Positions 39,274-49,624 of a DNA stretch of 64,000 nucleotides are shown in pieces (position 1 is the first letter of the stretch; the number at the start of each line of letters is the position of its first letter). Origin of the DNA: Stappia indica (GTDB lineage Bacteria; Pseudomonadota; Alphaproteobacteria; Rhizobiales; Stappiaceae); the NCBI RefSeq assembly GCF_020177335.1, contig NZ_JAIVMG010000016.1, positions 35,838-99,837 of the forward strand. Reading direction: 5' to 3'. The translations under genes were made by a program, and so were the position numbers. The notes under the pieces are model-generated. The model saw only the letters and a list, made by a program, of their open reading frames with translations. It was not told the origin of the DNA and searched no databases.

Positions 39274-40431
39274 TCAGCTGTAGCGGCTGTCGATCAGCGA
39301 GACGGTGTTGCCGCGATGGCGTTCGAGCCTGCCGGCCAGTTCCAGCTCCAACAGGACCACATGCACCGCGCGGGTGTCGAGGCCGGTGAAACGGATCACT
39401 TCATCCACGTCGACCGGCGTCGAGCCGAGCGCTGAGAGCAGCGCGGCGCGGGTGCCGTCGTCGACTGTGAGCGGCTGCCGGGGCGCATCGCGGCTAGGCT
39501 CTTCAATGTCGATCGGCAGGAACGGGTCGCCATGATGGTGGGGGCCGAGGCTCTCGATCACGTCGGCGCCGCTGCCGACCAGGGTGGCGCCGTCGCGGAT
39601 CAGCTTGTTGCCGCCTTCGGAGCGCGGATCGAGCGGCGAGCCGGGCACGACGAACACCTCCCGGTTCTGTTCGGCGGCAAAACGGGCGGTGTGCAGCGAT
39701 CCGGAGGCCCGGGCCGCCTCGATCAGCACCGTTGCCAGCGATATTCCTGATATCAGCCGGTTGCGGCGGGGGAAGTCGCGCGCGCGGGGCTTCCAGCCGA
39801 GCGGCATTTCGCTGACGAGGGCTCCGCCGGCGGCCAGAAGATCCTCCAGCAATTGCCGGTTCTGTGGCGGGTAGAGAATATCGACGCCGCCGGCCAGCAC
39901 CGCCACCGTGCCGCCGGCAAGGGACGCCCGATGGGCGGCGGTGTCGATGCCGCGCGCCAGACCGGAAATCACCCGGTAGCCGGCGTCGGAGAGGTGAGCG
40001 GCGATCTCGCCGGCGATCTTCTGGCCGGCCAGCGAGGCGTTGCGGGCGCCGACAATGGCAATGGCGGCGGGATCGGCCAGCGGCGCGTCCGCGCCGCGCA
40101 CGGCGATCAGAGGCGGGGCGCCATCCACCTGGCGCAGGAGCGGCGGATAGCCATATTCGCCCAATGCTCGGAAATGACCGCCAAGCCGGTGCAGTGCCTC
40201 GATTTCCGCTTCCGCGTCCTCAAGCGGGTGGATGCGGATGCGGCGCTTGCCGCCCCGGCGCGACAGCTCCGGCAGGGCATCAAGGGCGGCTTCCGCCGAA
40301 CCGGTGTGATTGACCAGCTCGCGAAAGGTGATCGGTCCGACGTTTTCCGAGCGGATGAGCCGCAGCCATGCAAGACGCTGCCGGTCCGTCAGGGCCCTGT
40401 GGCCAGGCGGGACGGCGGCGTCGGCGCTCAT
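39274..40431 (-). CDS. dprA: DNA processing protein DprA (Smf)
   Basis: A 385-residue single-stranded-DNA-binding protein that loads RecA on incoming DNA during transformation. Nearly all bacteria carry it, including non-competent ones. An N-terminal SAM-like region (1-75) precedes the Rossmann fold with [12 protein letters not shown] (124-136), [56 protein letters not shown] and [20 protein letters not shown]-terminal winged helix (about 325-385) is present. Its start overlaps the plsY stop by four bases. Confidence 0.95.
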   Translation of the reverse strand: MSADAAVPPGHRALTDRQRLAWLRLIRSENVGPITFRELVNHTGSAEAALDALPELSRRGGKRRIRIHPLEDAEAEIEALHRLGGHFRALGEYGYPPLLRQVDGAPPLIAVRGADAPLADPAAIAIVGARNASLAGQKIAGEIAAHLSDAGYRVISGLARGIDTAAHRASLAGGTVAVLAGGVDILYPPQNRQLLEDLLAAGGALVSEMPLGWKPRARDFPRRNRLISGISLATVLIEAARASGSLHTARFAAEQNREVFVVPGSPLDPRSEGGNKLIRDGATLVGSGADVIESLGPHHHGDPFLPIDIEEPSRDAPRQPLTVDDGTRAALLSALGSTPVDVDEVIRFTGLDTRAVHVVLLELELAGRLERHRGNTVSLIDSRYS

Positions 40432-41048
40432 CCCTTGCTGCCGATCCGGCTTTCCGTGCCGGTGAGCAGGCGGCGGATGTTTTCATGATGCTTGGCCCAG
40501 AGCATCAGCGTCAGAAGCGCCATCATCTCCGCCATCTGTACCCGGTCGAACACCCAATAGAGCAGGGCCGGGCTGACAAGGCTGGCAGCCAGGGCCGACA
40601 GCGACGAATAGCGCAGCGCGAGGGCCATCCCGATCCAGACGCCGATGAAGCACAGCGCCGCCGGCCAGAACAGGCCGAAGAGGATGCCGAGATAGGTGGC
40701 AACCCCCTTGCCGCCGCGAAACCGCAGCCACAGCGGGAAAAGGTGGCCGAGGAAGGCGCCGAGCCCCGCGATCAGGGCGATATCCGGCCCGCCGTATCGC
40801 CCGGCGACCAGCACCGCCACCGTTCCCTTCAGCATGTCGCCGACAAGGGTCAGGGCGGCAAGGTGCTTCTTGCCGGTGCGCAGCACATTGGTGGTGCCGA
40901 TATTGCCGGACCCGATCTTGCGGATGTCGCCTTCGCCGGCAAGACGGGTGATCAACAGCCCGAACGGGATGGCGCCAAGCAGATAGCCGAAGGCGAGGGC
41001 GGTCAGATAATAGGGCCAGTCGAACCCCCAGCTGATCGGATCGGGCAA
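40428..41048 (-). CDS. plsY: Glycerol-3-phosphate acyltransferase PlsY
   Basis: A 206-residue inner-membrane enzyme that transfers an acyl group from acyl-phosphate to glycerol-3-phosphate, the first step of phospholipid synthesis. Family loops are present: [16 protein letters not shown], the glycine-rich [10 protein letters not shown], and the final [19 protein letters not shown]. Several hydrophobic helices separate them. It lies 33 bases after pyrC' and overlaps dprA; the partner plsX is not nearby. Confidence 0.95.
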   Translation of the reverse strand: MPDPISWGFDWPYYLTALAFGYLLGAIPFGLLITRLAGEGDIRKIGSGNIGTTNVLRTGKKHLAALTLVGDMLKGTVAVLVAGRYGGPDIALIAGLGAFLGHLFPLWLRFRGGKGVATYLGILFGLFWPAALCFIGVWIGMALALRYSSLSALAASLVSPALLYWVFDRVQMAEMMALLTLMLWAKHHENIRRLLTGTESRIGSKG

Positions 41049-41081
41049 TGTGCAGCCTCCGGTTGCGCTTTGGCGGCAAGA

Positions 41082-42392
41082 CTAGGGCGAGACCTCGCGT
41101 CCCGCAACAATGGTGTGAAGGACCTTGCCGGAAAAGCGGGCGCCCTCGAAGGGGGTGTTTTTCGACCGGGAATGGATCTCGCTCTTTTCCAGCACCCAGG
41201 GCCGGTCCGGATCGAACACGACGAGATCGGCCGGCGCCCCTGCGGCAAGCCGTCCGGTGGCAAGACCAAGCCGGCGGGCCGGGTTGCAGGTCATCGCCGC
41301 CAGTAGCTGCGTCAGGGACAGGTCGCCGGAATGGACGAGCCGCAAGCCGGCGGACAGCAGGGTTTCCAGACCGATGGCGCCATCGGCGGCCTCGGCGAAG
41401 GGGTGCCGCTTGGTTTCGACGTCCTGCGGATCATGATTGGAGGTGATCACGTCGATGGTGCCATCGGCAAGGCTTGCGACCATCGCCTGGCGCTCCTCCT
41501 CCGAACGCAGCGGCGGCGACATCTTGAAGAAGGTCCGATAGGGCCCGATGTCGTTTTCGTTGAGCGTCAGGTGGTTGATCGAGATGCCGCAGGTGACGTC
41601 GAGCCCGTCGTTCTTGGCCCGGGCCATCGCCCGGGTGCTTTCGGCGCAGGAAATGAGCTGGGCGTGGTAGCGGCCACGGGTCAGCGCGGCGAGGCGCAGG
41701 TCCCGTTCCACCATGATGATTTCCGCCTCGCGCGGGCTGGCGGGCAGGCCCTTCCAGCTTGCGATCAGCCCTTCGTTCAGCACCCCGTCTCCGGCCAGGT
41801 CCGGATCCTCGGTGTGGTGGACGACGAGGGCGTCGAAGTCGCGCGCATAGGTCAAAAGGCGGCGCATGATGCCCGAATGGGTGACCGAGCGGTGGCCATT
41901 GGCGAAGGCGACCGCCCCGGCCTCCTGCAACAGGCCCATCTCGCTCATCTCGGTACCGTGCAGGCCCTTGGTGAGCGCGGCCATCGGATGAACGCGCACG
42001 CATGCGGTGTCCCGCGCCCGGCGCAGGATGAAGTCGACCAGCGCCGGATCGTCGATCACCGGTTCGGTTTGCGGCGAGGTGACCATGGTGGTGACGCCGC
42101 CGGCAGCGGCCGCCTGGCTGGCGCTGGCCAGGGTTTCGCGGTGCTCGCCGCCCGGTTCGCCGACGGTGACGCCCATGTCGATCAGCCCCGGGGCGACGAC
42201 CGCCCCGGCGACATCGAGGACCCTTGCGCCCTCCGGCGCGCCCTGATTGATCGCCTCTGGGCCTGCGGCGCGGATGACACCGTCTTCGACGATCACGGCG
42301 CCGGGCGCGTCAAGGTCGCGGGCCGGGTCGATGACCCGGGCATTGGTGAGAACAAGCGGGGTCGCGGGGGTCGCCATATCCGGTGTCCTCAT
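41082..42392 (-). CDS. pyrX: Non-catalytic dihydroorotase homologue PyrC' (PyrX), partner of aspartate transcarbamoylase
   Basis: A 436-residue amidohydrolase-fold protein that looks like dihydroorotase but lacks its metal site. Active enzymes have DMHVHxREPG; here it reads [10 protein letters not shown], so both histidines (positions 74 and 76) and the substrate arginine (78) are gone. The bridging DDG region reads FANGH, the HxS histidine position is Leu247, and the catalytic Asp of TDHAPH is Asn320 in TSNHDPQ. One His (193-194, HHTED) remains. In Pseudomonas such PyrC' proteins are inactive and hold PyrB in a stable complex. It overlaps pyrB by four bases, so the same role is likely. A true pyrC must lie elsewhere. 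Confidence 0.88.
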   Translation of the reverse strand: MRTPDMATPATPLVLTNARVIDPARDLDAPGAVIVEDGVIRAAGPEAINQGAPEGARVLDVAGAVVAPGLIDMGVTVGEPGGEHRETLASASQAAAAGGVTTMVTSPQTEPVIDDPALVDFILRRARDTACVRVHPMAALTKGLHGTEMSEMGLLQEAGAVAFANGHRSVTHSGIMRRLLTYARDFDALVVHHTEDPDLAGDGVLNEGLIASWKGLPASPREAEIIMVERDLRLAALTRGRYHAQLISCAESTRAMARAKNDGLDVTCGISINHLTLNENDIGPYRTFFKMSPPLRSEEERQAMVASLADGTIDVITSNHDPQDVETKRHPFAEAADGAIGLETLLSAGLRLVHSGDLSLTQLLAAMTCNPARRLGLATGRLAAGAPADLVVFDPDRPWVLEKSEIHSRSKNTPFEGARFSGKVLHTIVAGREVSP

Positions 42393-43345
42393 CGGGTGGG
42401 CAGATGCGCTGCGAGGGCTTCCAGGACGGCCATGCGCACGGCAACGCCCATTTCCACCTGTTCGCGAATGAGGCTTTGCGGCCCGTCGGCGATCTCCGGG
42501 TCGATCTCCACGCCCCGGTTCATCGGCCCCGGGTGCATCACCAGCGCGTCCGGCTTTGCAGCGGACAGCTTTTCCCGGTCGAGACCGTAGTAGCGGAAGT
42601 ACTCGCGCACGGAGGGGATGAAGGCGCCGGACATGCGCTCGCGCTGCAGCCGCAGCATCATGACGATATCGGCGCCGTCGAGGCCCTGACGCATGTCACG
42701 GCAGACTTCCACGCCCATCTGTTCGATGCCGGAGGGAAGCAGCGTTGCGGGCGCCACGACCTTGACCCGCGCGCCAAGCGCGTTGAGCAGGATGATGTTC
42801 GAGCGGGCAACGCGCGAATGCAGGATGTCGCCGCAGATCGCCACGGTCAGGCGGGCGATCTTGCCCTTGTGCCGGCGGATGGTCAGCGCATCGAGCAGCG
42901 CCTGGGTCGGGTGTTCATGGGCACCGTCGCCGGCGTTGATCACCGAACAGCCGACCTTTTGCGCCAGAAGATGCACCGCGCCGGCGGCGTGGTGGCGCAC
43001 GACGATGATGTCCGGATGCATCGCGTTCAGTGTCGCCGCCGTGTCGATCAGCGTCTCGCCCTTCTTCACCGAGGAAGAGGAGACGGACATGTTCATCACG
43101 TCGGCGCCAAGGCGCTTTCCGGCGATTTCGAAGGAGGATTGGGTGCGGGTCGAGGCTTCGAAGAACAGATTGATCTGGGTGCGGCCACGCAGCACCGATT
43201 TCTTCTTCTCAACCTGACGGCTGATCTCCACGGCCGCTTCGGCGCGGTCGAGAAGCATGAGGATGTCCTGCGGCTGGAGACCTTCGATCCCGAGCAGGTG
43301 ACGATGCGGATAGACGTCCGCGGCGGGGGGAATGGATGCGCTCAT
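42389..43345 (-). CDS. pyrB: Aspartate carbamoyltransferase catalytic subunit
   Basis: A 318-residue enzyme that condenses carbamoyl phosphate with aspartate in pyrimidine synthesis. Carbamoyl-phosphate-binding Ser65-Thr-Arg-Thr68 lies in [45 protein letters not shown] and [12 protein letters not shown] are all present. The ATG at 43345 gives the usual family length; the frame runs further upstream. It begins the pyrB-pyrC'-plsY-dprA operon. Confidence 0.96.
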   Translation of the reverse strand: MSASIPPAADVYPHRHLLGIEGLQPQDILMLLDRAEAAVEISRQVEKKKSVLRGRTQINLFFEASTRTQSSFEIAGKRLGADVMNMSVSSSSVKKGETLIDTAATLNAMHPDIIVVRHHAAGAVHLLAQKVGCSVINAGDGAHEHPTQALLDALTIRRHKGKIARLTVAICGDILHSRVARSNIILLNALGARVKVVAPATLLPSGIEQMGVEVCRDMRQGLDGADIVMMLRLQRERMSGAFIPSVREYFRYYGLDREKLSAAKPDALVMHPGPMNRGVEIDPEIADGPQSLIREQVEMGVAVRMAVLEALAAHLPTR

Positions 43346-43494
43346 TAAAGGCAACCCTATAGGCGGATCTTCGGCGTTTCTCAAGCGCGGCGCACGAGGG
43401 TAGGCCGATTTCTCCACCGCGCTCCCTGTCCGCGCGCGGGGCGGGGCCTTCCTTGGCGTGACCGTGGGGGGCTTCGCGTGACCGTGCGGGGCGC

Positions 43495-44421
43495 TCAGAC
43501 CGCGAGCAACAGCACCAGTGGCATGGTGAGGGCGGCGGCGAGGGTTTGCAACGTCAGGATTTCCGCCATCAGCTTGGCATCGCCGCCCATCTGCCGGGCG
43601 AGCAGGAAGGAGCCGCCGGCGCTGGGCACGGAAAGGGCGATCAGGACGGCGATGCGGGCTGGTCCCTCCAGGCCGATAAGGCTGGCGAAGAGGAGGCCGA
43701 AGGCGGGCATCACCAGGAGCTTCAGCAAGGTGGCGGTGGTGAGCGCCGGGCCGGGCCGGCGCAGGGCGTTGAGGTCGAGACCGGCGCCGACGCAGACGAT
43801 GCCGATCGGCAGGGCGGCGCTGCCGAGGATCGTCAGGGTCGACCAGGCGAAGCCCGGCAGCGGCAGGCCGCTGATATTGAGGAGGAGGCCGAGGCCGGTC
43901 GACCAGATGAACGGGTTCTTCAGAAGGTCGAGGATCAGCTTGCGCGCGCCGGGCGCGCTGCCGCTGGCGAATCGGGACAGCACCAGCACGCAGATGACAT
44001 TGAGCAGCGGCACCATGGCGACGATGGCAACGGCGAGCAGGGCCACGCCATCGGCGCCGAGCAGCTCATCGGCGATGGCCAGCGCGACGAAGGTGTTCCA
44101 GCGGATCGCGCCTTGGAAGATGGAGGTGAAGCGCGGCCCGTCGATGGCGAAAGCGCGTCTCAGCAGCGGCTGCAGCGCCAGACCCAGCGCGGCCATGGCC
44201 AGGATCGACAGCACCAGGGTGGCGCTCATGCCGAAGGCGGGCAGGGCCATGAAGTCGGTGCGGGCGACATTGGAAATGATGATCGCGGGAAACAGCAGGA
44301 AATAGGTGATCTTCTCGATGCCGCGCCACTGATCGCCGGTGATCAGCCCCATGCGGGCGACCACATGGCCGGCGGCGATGACCAGAAGAACCGGGATCAG
44401 GGCGTTGAGGACACCGCTCAT
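43495..44421 (-). CDS. AEC family (auxin efflux carrier-type) transporter
   Basis: A 308-residue inner-membrane transporter with about ten hydrophobic segments in two halves. It starts [23 protein letters not shown], with [22 protein letters not shown] as in AEC proteins, and the unwound helix motifs [17 protein letters not shown] and [11 protein letters not shown]. Bacterial members move organic acids such as malate or malonate; the substrate here cannot be told. Its ATG overlaps the ruvX stop by four bases. Confidence 0.87.
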   Translation of the reverse strand: MSGVLNALIPVLLVIAAGHVVARMGLITGDQWRGIEKITYFLLFPAIIISNVARTDFMALPAFGMSATLVLSILAMAALGLALQPLLRRAFAIDGPRFTSIFQGAIRWNTFVALAIADELLGADGVALLAVAIVAMVPLLNVICVLVLSRFASGSAPGARKLILDLLKNPFIWSTGLGLLLNISGLPLPGFAWSTLTILGSAALPIGIVCVGAGLDLNALRRPGPALTTATLLKLLVMPAFGLLFASLIGLEGPARIAVLIALSVPSAGGSFLLARQMGGDAKLMAEILTLQTLAAALTMPLVLLLAV

Positions 44422-44927
44422 GGTCGGTCGCTCCGCTCGGTGCTGGCGGCTCTGCGCATATGGGCGAACCGGTCGAGCAGTCCTTGCAGGATGTAGGAGG
44501 CGGCCATCTTGTCGACGAGTTCGGCCCGGCGGGCGCGGGAGCGGTCCGCCTCGATCAGGGTGCGGGTGACGGCGGCGGTGGACAGCCGTTCGTCCCAAGC
44601 TGTCATCGGCAGGTCGGTGAGGGGGGCGAGGTTGCGGGCAAAGGCGCGGGTCGCCTGCACCCGCGGGCCTTCGCTGCCATCCATGTTGAGCGGCAGGCCG
44701 AGCACCAGACCGCATACCTGATGCTGGGTGCAGATCTCCAGCAGGCGGGCGGCATCGACGCCGAATTTCTTGCGCCGGATGGTCTCCAGCGGCGTGGCGA
44801 TGCCACGGCCCAGGTCGGACAGCGCAAGGCCGATGGTCTTGGTGCCAAGGTCGAGGCCGATCAGCCGGCCGGTGGCCGGCAGCAGGGCGGCGAAGTCCTC
44901 ATGGGACAGGAGCGGGTCATTTGCCAT
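44418..44927 (-). CDS. ruvX: Holliday junction resolvase-like protein RuvX (YqgF)
   Basis: A 169-residue RNase H-fold nuclease of the YqgF family, implicated in 16S rRNA 5'-end processing and in junction resolution. Seen: [17 protein letters not shown] with the first catalytic Asp26, [28 protein letters not shown] and the final Asp in [15 protein letters not shown]. It is the first gene of a pair with the AEC transporter and is divergent from the UPF0173 hydrolase. Confidence 0.92.
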   Translation of the reverse strand: MANDPLLSHEDFAALLPATGRLIGLDLGTKTIGLALSDLGRGIATPLETIRRKKFGVDAARLLEICTQHQVCGLVLGLPLNMDGSEGPRVQATRAFARNLAPLTDLPMTAWDERLSTAAVTRTLIEADRSRARRAELVDKMAASYILQGLLDRFAHMRRAASTERSDRP

Positions 44928-45038
44928 TCTGGCGCTTTAGCACGGGTTTGCCCGATGGAACAGATCGCGGCATTGTCGAAGCTGGTTGCGGACTCAGAGC
45001 GTCCGCCAGTCGGACTTGTCACAGGGAGTTGCCCCACC

Positions 45039-45746
45039 ATGAAAATCACCTTCTTCGGACACTCGGCCTTCCGCATCGACATCAAGGATGCATCGATCCT
45101 GATCGACCCGTTCATGACGGGAAACCCATCCTTCCCGGCAGGGCTTGACGTGGCCACCGCCAGCGCTGGCGTCACCCATATCCTGATCACCCATGGCCAT
45201 GACGATCACATCGGCGATGTGGTGGAGATCGCCCGCAGCACCGGCGCCCAGGTGACGGCGAATTTCGAGATCGCCAGCTGGGTGCAGTCGCAGGGCATCG
45301 AAGCGGTCAATCCGATGGGCTGCGGCGGCACGGTCGATGTCGGCCCGTTCCAGGTGTCGCTGACCCAGGCGCAGCACAGCTCCTCCTCGCAGCGGAACGG
45401 CTGGCCGCCGGTCTATCTCGGCACCGCCAATGGCATCGTGGTTTCCGCGCCCGGCGAACCGACCCTGCTGCACATGGGCGATACCGATATCTTCAGCGAC
45501 ATGGCGCTGATCCACGATCTGCATGCGCCGAAGATCGGCATCGTGCCGATCGGCGACCGTTTCACCATGGGCGCACGCTCGGCGGCGCTTGCCTGCCGGC
45601 GCTATTTCGACTTCGACACCGTCATTCCCTGTCATTTCGGCACCTTCCCGATCCTGGCGGCCTCCGCCGATGCCTTCGTGGAGGAAATGGGCGACAAGGG
45701 GGAAACCGTGTGTGTGATGACCCCGGGCGGCACGCTGGAGGCCTGA
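45039..45746 (+). CDS. UPF0173 family metal-dependent hydrolase (metallo-beta-lactamase fold)
   Basis: A 235-residue cytosolic hydrolase. The metal motif HxHxDH is His52-Gly-His54-Asp-Asp56-His57 in LITHGHDDHIGD. The start MKITFFGHSAFRID, MGDTDIFSDM with the bridging Asp, and IPCHFGTFPIL with the final His are typical of UPF0173 (YtkL-like). The substrate is unknown. The ATG at 45039 has AGGGAG upstream. Confidence 0.92.
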   Translation: MKITFFGHSAFRIDIKDASILIDPFMTGNPSFPAGLDVATASAGVTHILITHGHDDHIGDVVEIARSTGAQVTANFEIASWVQSQGIEAVNPMGCGGTVDVGPFQVSLTQAQHSSSSQRNGWPPVYLGTANGIVVSAPGEPTLLHMGDTDIFSDMALIHDLHAPKIGIVPIGDRFTMGARSAALACRRYFDFDTVIPCHFGTFPILAASADAFVEEMGDKGETVCVMTPGGTLEA

Positions 45747-45867
45747 CGCGGGGCGCATCGACAGGAGCGGAAACGCGGTGGACAAGTGGCAAATGTTCTC
45801 TTAATGTTCTCTTTGTTGCCGTTGGTCTTGCGTTTCCGTTCTCACCTCGTGTTCCGCCGGAGCTCCC

Positions 45868-46362
45868 ATGTCGCATCCGATCCATTTCCGTTCCAGTGTC
45901 GATGCGTATCTGGTCCATCTTGCCGCCGGCGACCTTGCCGCAGCGGCGCGGGAGTTCCATGCGCCGGCCATACGCGCCTATGAAAACGATGTGCTGGTGG
46001 CCCGCGATGCGGCGACCTATTTCCGCAAGCTGCAACCGATCCTGCGGCGCTCGGTGATGATGCGCGGCACGGTCGACCGGCTGTGCCGCGACCGGTCGGG
46101 GGAGACGGCGGCATTTTTGTGCCGGTTCGACGGCGTCGACACCGACGGCAAGCTGGTACGCGACGAGGTGCTTTACCAGCAGCGCTGGTCGGGCGGACAG
46201 GTGGTGGAGGAGCGGCAGTATCGCGGTGCGGCGCTGGCCCCGGCCATGTCGGCGGCGCAGGAGGCGGGGATGCTGGCGCCGGAGCCCGGCGCGGTTCGGA
46301 TCCTGGGCGGCGGGACTGCTGCGTGTCTTGCCGGCACGGGCGAAGCTCGGATCTGCGCCTGA
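45868..46362 (+). CDS. SnoaL/NTF2-like domain protein, unknown function
   Basis: A 164-residue protein whose first 115 residues have the pattern of an NTF2-like cone fold (SVDAYLVHLAAGDLAAAAREF, RDAATYFRKLQPILRR, DGKLVRDEVLYQQRW). No catalytic residues are evident. The last 45 residues are Gly/Ala-rich and probably disordered. GGAG lies five bases before the ATG. It is not clearly in an operon with the genes on either side. Function unknown; family call is moderate. Confidence 0.65.
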   Translation: MSHPIHFRSSVDAYLVHLAAGDLAAAAREFHAPAIRAYENDVLVARDAATYFRKLQPILRRSVMMRGTVDRLCRDRSGETAAFLCRFDGVDTDGKLVRDEVLYQQRWSGGQVVEERQYRGAALAPAMSAAQEAGMLAPEPGAVRILGGGTAACLAGTGEARICA

Positions 46363-46515
46363 GGTTTCGCCAATTTCCTGTGTGCAGGGCCTAAATCGGG
46401 TATCGGGGCGCCGATCTCCGGCCTTTGGCTTGCCGCCGGGCAAAGGCGGGTGATATAGGCCGGGGACAGTTCAAGGATCGGCTGTTTGTCCGATCCCCAC
46501 AGCCCGGAGAATCAG

Positions 46516-46803
46516 ATGTCCGTCGATATCGACACTGTGAAACGCGTCGCGCATCTCGCGCGCATCAAGGTCACGGACGACGAGGCCGGTCAGATGACCG
46601 GAGACCTCAATAACATCCTCGCCTTTGTCGAGCAGCTCGGTGAGGTCGATGTGTCCGACGTGGAGCCGATGACCTCGGTGGTCGAGCAAAGCATGAAGAA
46701 GCGCGCCGACGAGGTCACCGACGGTGATTATGCCGCCGACGTGGTCGCCAACGCGCCGGTATCGGAAGACAATTTCTTCATGGTCCCGAAGGTGGTGGAG
46801 TAA
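46516..46803 (+). CDS. gatC: Asp/Glu-tRNA(Asn/Gln) amidotransferase subunit C
   Basis: A 95-residue subunit that wraps around GatA and stabilises the GatCAB complex. The family start [21 protein letters not shown], the middle [14 protein letters not shown] and the end [10 protein letters not shown] are standard. GGAGA lies five bases before the ATG. A GNAT gene sits between it and gatA. Confidence 0.95.
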   Translation: MSVDIDTVKRVAHLARIKVTDDEAGQMTGDLNNILAFVEQLGEVDVSDVEPMTSVVEQSMKKRADEVTDGDYAADVVANAPVSEDNFFMVPKVVE

Positions 46804-46806
46804 TCC

Positions 46807-47289
46807 ATGTCCGTGTCGATCGGCGTGGAGAGCCCGCTGACCGACGAGATGCGCGAGTTGATTGCCGACCTCAACGCGGCGCTTCTGGCGCTGACCCCCA
46901 CTGAGCATTGTTATCACATGTCGGTGGAGGAGATGGCGGGACCTGCGACGAGCGTGTTCGTCGCCCGCGATGATGGACGGGCAATCGGCTGCGGCGCCCT
47001 GCGGCGCCATCCGGCCGGTATCGGCGAGGTGAAACGGATGTTCACCCGCCCGGAGGCGCAAGGGCGCGGCATCGGCGGCCTGATCCTGGCAGGGATCGAG
47101 GCGCTGGCGCGACGGGAGGGCCTTCTCCGGCTGGTGCTGGAGACCGGCCACCGCCATCCGGCCGCCTGGCGCGTTTATGAGCGGGCCGGATTTGTTCGCT
47201 GCGCTGCCGTGCTTGACTATCCCGAGACCGAATATTCGGTTTTTTACGAAAAGCCGCTGAATCCAAAGCTTGAAGAGAATAGCCCATGA
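46807..47289 (+). CDS. GNAT family N-acetyltransferase between gatC and gatA
   Basis: A 160-residue acetyltransferase. The acetyl-CoA-binding motif A is [29 protein letters not shown], with RGIGG at about 89-93, and motif B is [13 protein letters not shown]. Small PAT/ElaA-like relatives act on antibiotics or amino acids; the target is unknown. The gene starts three bases after gatC and its stop overlaps the gatA start (ATGA), so it is fully embedded in the amidotransferase operon and likely co-translated. Confidence 0.87.
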   Translation: MSVSIGVESPLTDEMRELIADLNAALLALTPTEHCYHMSVEEMAGPATSVFVARDDGRAIGCGALRRHPAGIGEVKRMFTRPEAQGRGIGGLILAGIEALARREGLLRLVLETGHRHPAAWRVYERAGFVRCAAVLDYPETEYSVFYEKPLNPKLEENSP

Positions 47290-48758
47290 GCGAGTTGACC
47301 AACCTGACCCTGGCCGAGGCGCGTGACAAGCTGTCGGCGCGCGATATCAGCGCGAGCGAGCTGACCGGCGCCTTTCTTGATGCGATTGCCGCCGGCAACC
47401 CGGCGCTGAACGCCTATGTGGCGGTGACCGGCGACGAGGCGCGGGCGATGGCGGCCCGGTCCGACGAGAAGCTGGCCAACGGCACCGGCGGGGCGCTGGA
47501 GGGCATTCCGCTCGGCATCAAGGACCTGTTCGCCACCCGGGGCGTGCATACCCAAGCGTGCAGCAATATCCTCAAGGACTTCAAGCCGCATTACGAGTCG
47601 ACCGTCACCGCCAATCTGTGGGCCGATGGCGCGGTGATGCTGGGCAAGCTCAACATGGATGAGTTCGCCATGGGCTCCTCCAACGAGACCTCCTGCCACG
47701 GCAAGGCGATCAACCCGTGGCGGCGCAAGGGCTCGGACCAGGCGTTGGTGCCTGGCGGTTCCTCCGGCGGCTCGGCGGCGGCTGTGGCGGCGGGGCTGTG
47801 CCTCGGGGCAACGGCGACCGACACCGGCGGCTCGATCCGGCAGCCGGCGGCGCTGACCGGCACGGTCGGCATGAAGCCGACCTACGGGCGCTGCTCGCGC
47901 TGGGGCGTGGTGGCCTATGCCTCCTCGCTCGATCAGGCCGGACCGATCACCCGGACCGTGCGCGACAACGCGATTCTGTTGCGGTCGATGGCTTCGGTCG
48001 ATCCCAAGGACACCACCTCGGTGGACCGGCCGGTGCCGGATTACGAGGCGGCGGTGGGCCGCTCGGTCAAGGGGCTGAAGATCGGCATTCCGGCCGAATA
48101 CCGGGTCGAGGGCATGCAAGGGGCGGTCGACAGCCTGTGGCAGCAGGGCATTGCCTGGCTCAAGGATGCGGGCGCGGAGATCGTCGAGATTTCCCTGCCG
48201 CATACCAAATACGCCCTGCCGGCCTACTACATCGTCGCGCCGGCGGAAGCCTCGTCCAACCTCGCCCGCTATGACGGCGTGCGCTACGGGCTCCGGGTCG
48301 ATGGCACCGACATTGCGGACATGTATGAAAACACCCGGGCCGCCGGCTTCGGTACGGAGGTCAAGCGCCGGATCCTGATCGGCACCTATGTGCTGTCGGC
48401 GGGCTATTACGACGCCTATTACCTGAAGGCGCAGAAGGTGCGCACGCTGATCAAGCGCGACTTCGACCTGGCGTTCCAGGCCGGCGTCGATGCGATCCTG
48501 GCGCCGGCGACGCCGGACGCGGCCTTCGCTCCGGGCGAGTTCTCCGATCCGGTCTCCATGTACCTCAACGACATCTTTACGGTGACGGTGAACATGGCCG
48601 GCCTGCCGAGCCTTGCCGTGCCGGCGGGGGTGAATGGCGATGGCCTGCCGCTCGGCCTGCAGTTGATCGGTCGTCCGTTCGACGAGGAGACCCTCTACAG
48701 CCTCGGATCCACCATCGAGCAGGCCGCGGGCCGGTTCGAGCCGACCCGTTGGTGGTAA
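47286..48758 (+). CDS. gatA: Asp/Glu-tRNA(Asn/Gln) amidotransferase subunit A
   Basis: A 490-residue amidase that releases ammonia from glutamine for transamidation of Glu-tRNA(Gln) or Asp-tRNA(Asn). The Ser-cisSer-Lys triad is visible: Lys79 in PLGIKDLF, Ser159 in [11 protein letters not shown] and nucleophile Ser183 in [10 protein letters not shown]. Length is normal. A strong terminator follows. gatB is in the same orientation, but about 3.4 kb downstream. Confidence 0.96.
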   Translation: MSELTNLTLAEARDKLSARDISASELTGAFLDAIAAGNPALNAYVAVTGDEARAMAARSDEKLANGTGGALEGIPLGIKDLFATRGVHTQACSNILKDFKPHYESTVTANLWADGAVMLGKLNMDEFAMGSSNETSCHGKAINPWRRKGSDQALVPGGSSGGSAAAVAAGLCLGATATDTGGSIRQPAALTGTVGMKPTYGRCSRWGVVAYASSLDQAGPITRTVRDNAILLRSMASVDPKDTTSVDRPVPDYEAAVGRSVKGLKIGIPAEYRVEGMQGAVDSLWQQGIAWLKDAGAEIVEISLPHTKYALPAYYIVAPAEASSNLARYDGVRYGLRVDGTDIADMYENTRAAGFGTEVKRRILIGTYVLSAGYYDAYYLKAQKVRTLIKRDFDLAFQAGVDAILAPATPDAAFAPGEFSDPVSMYLNDIFTVTVNMAGLPSLAVPAGVNGDGLPLGLQLIGRPFDEETLYSLGSTIEQAAGRFEPTRWW

Positions 48759-48799
48759 GGGCCGGCTGGTTCCCACAGCAGATATTTTGACGACAAGGC

Positions 48800-48831
48800 C
48801 GCCGCCGGAGTGATCCGGCGGCGGTTTTTTG
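48800..48831 (+). terminator. Rho-independent terminator of gatC-GNAT-gatA
   Basis: A perfect 11-bp inverted repeat (48800-48810 with 48815-48825) has a GTGA loop and is followed by six T. It separates gatA from the convergent YjhX-like gene. Confidence 0.92.
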
Positions 48832-48853
48832 TATGTGTTTATGAAAGCGTATC

Positions 48854-49111
48854 CTAGCGATTGTCCAGCTCGGCCCGCACGCGAAGGAGCCCGAGCCGGG
48901 TGATGCGGTAGGGGCCGCCGCCGCGCGAGCCGATCAACCGCCGCCGCTTCAGCTTCTTGAAAAGCGGCAGCGGACAGCCGTTGTGGTGCCAGCCATCGCG
49001 GGTGATGCAGGTGCAGTCGATGATGCGGCCGCGATCGTCCTTTTCGACGTCGATCCGTCCGCCCTGCGCCAACAGGTGCAGCACCCGTTGTTCGGGTTTG
49101 GAAATGTCCAT
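48854..49111 (-). CDS. YjhX family (UPF0386) protein, putative toxin-like
   Basis: An 85-residue protein matching E. coli YjhX over its length: [20 protein letters not shown] at the start, [10 protein letters not shown] in the middle, [12 protein letters not shown] and a final [18 protein letters not shown]. YjhX has been reported as a toxin paired with the acetyltransferase YjhQ. No GNAT gene is adjacent here, so this is a stand-alone copy, as in many alphaproteobacteria. Toxicity is therefore not assumed. It is convergent with gatA. Confidence 0.85.
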   Translation of the reverse strand: MDISKPEQRVLHLLAQGGRIDVEKDDRGRIIDCTCITRDGWHHNGCPLPLFKKLKRRRLIGSRGGGPYRITRLGLLRVRAELDNR

Positions 49112-49624
49112 GGAAGTCCGAAAATTGCGCGCACGAGACCAGTGCCGCGCCGCGGTATACGGCGCGTGCGGGGACAGGTCTGTGGTCGTGCGTCATGTCC
49201 GTTTCGGGCTGCCCGTCCGGGATGCCGGCTGGAATGCCAGCCATGCAAGACGCATCTCCGGTGGGCGGCCTCGATGATGAAGGAACGGCACAGCGCTCCG
49301 CTCACACCCCATGCCGGGGTGCCGGTGCGCCTTCTGTGTTCCTGGCCCGGTCCGCTTCCGGACCGGCCTTTACCGGGACTCGCGATTTCCGCGCATCAAA
49401 ACTCCATTGGATCGACGGGGCAAATCTGGTGCGTGGCCGGAAAAAGCGCAAGGGGCTGGGAGTGGTTTGCCGAAAACGGGCGAGCGGGTGTTGCCACAAG
49501 GTCGCAGCATCTGCGGCGATGGGCGGTCGGCGGGAATGGCAATGGCAGTGCGCCGGCCCGCTCAGGATCATCTCATGCGTTTCAGGTGATTTCGCATTCG
49601 CGCAGGTTGATTTAGAAGAGAGGC
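49112..49624. other. Gene-free stretch between the YjhX gene and a small membrane protein gene
   Basis: Several frames are open, but all have the Arg/Gly/Pro-rich look of shadows. At 49227-49242 GGCTGG and CCAGCC form a short hairpin with an AATG loop. I see no RNA gene and no clear promoter. Confidence 0.35.

Noticed and set aside
43458..43491. Direct repeat of GCGTGACCGTG upstream of the AEC gene stop
   Set aside because: Only two copies in a short gap between genes, without symmetry or a known role.
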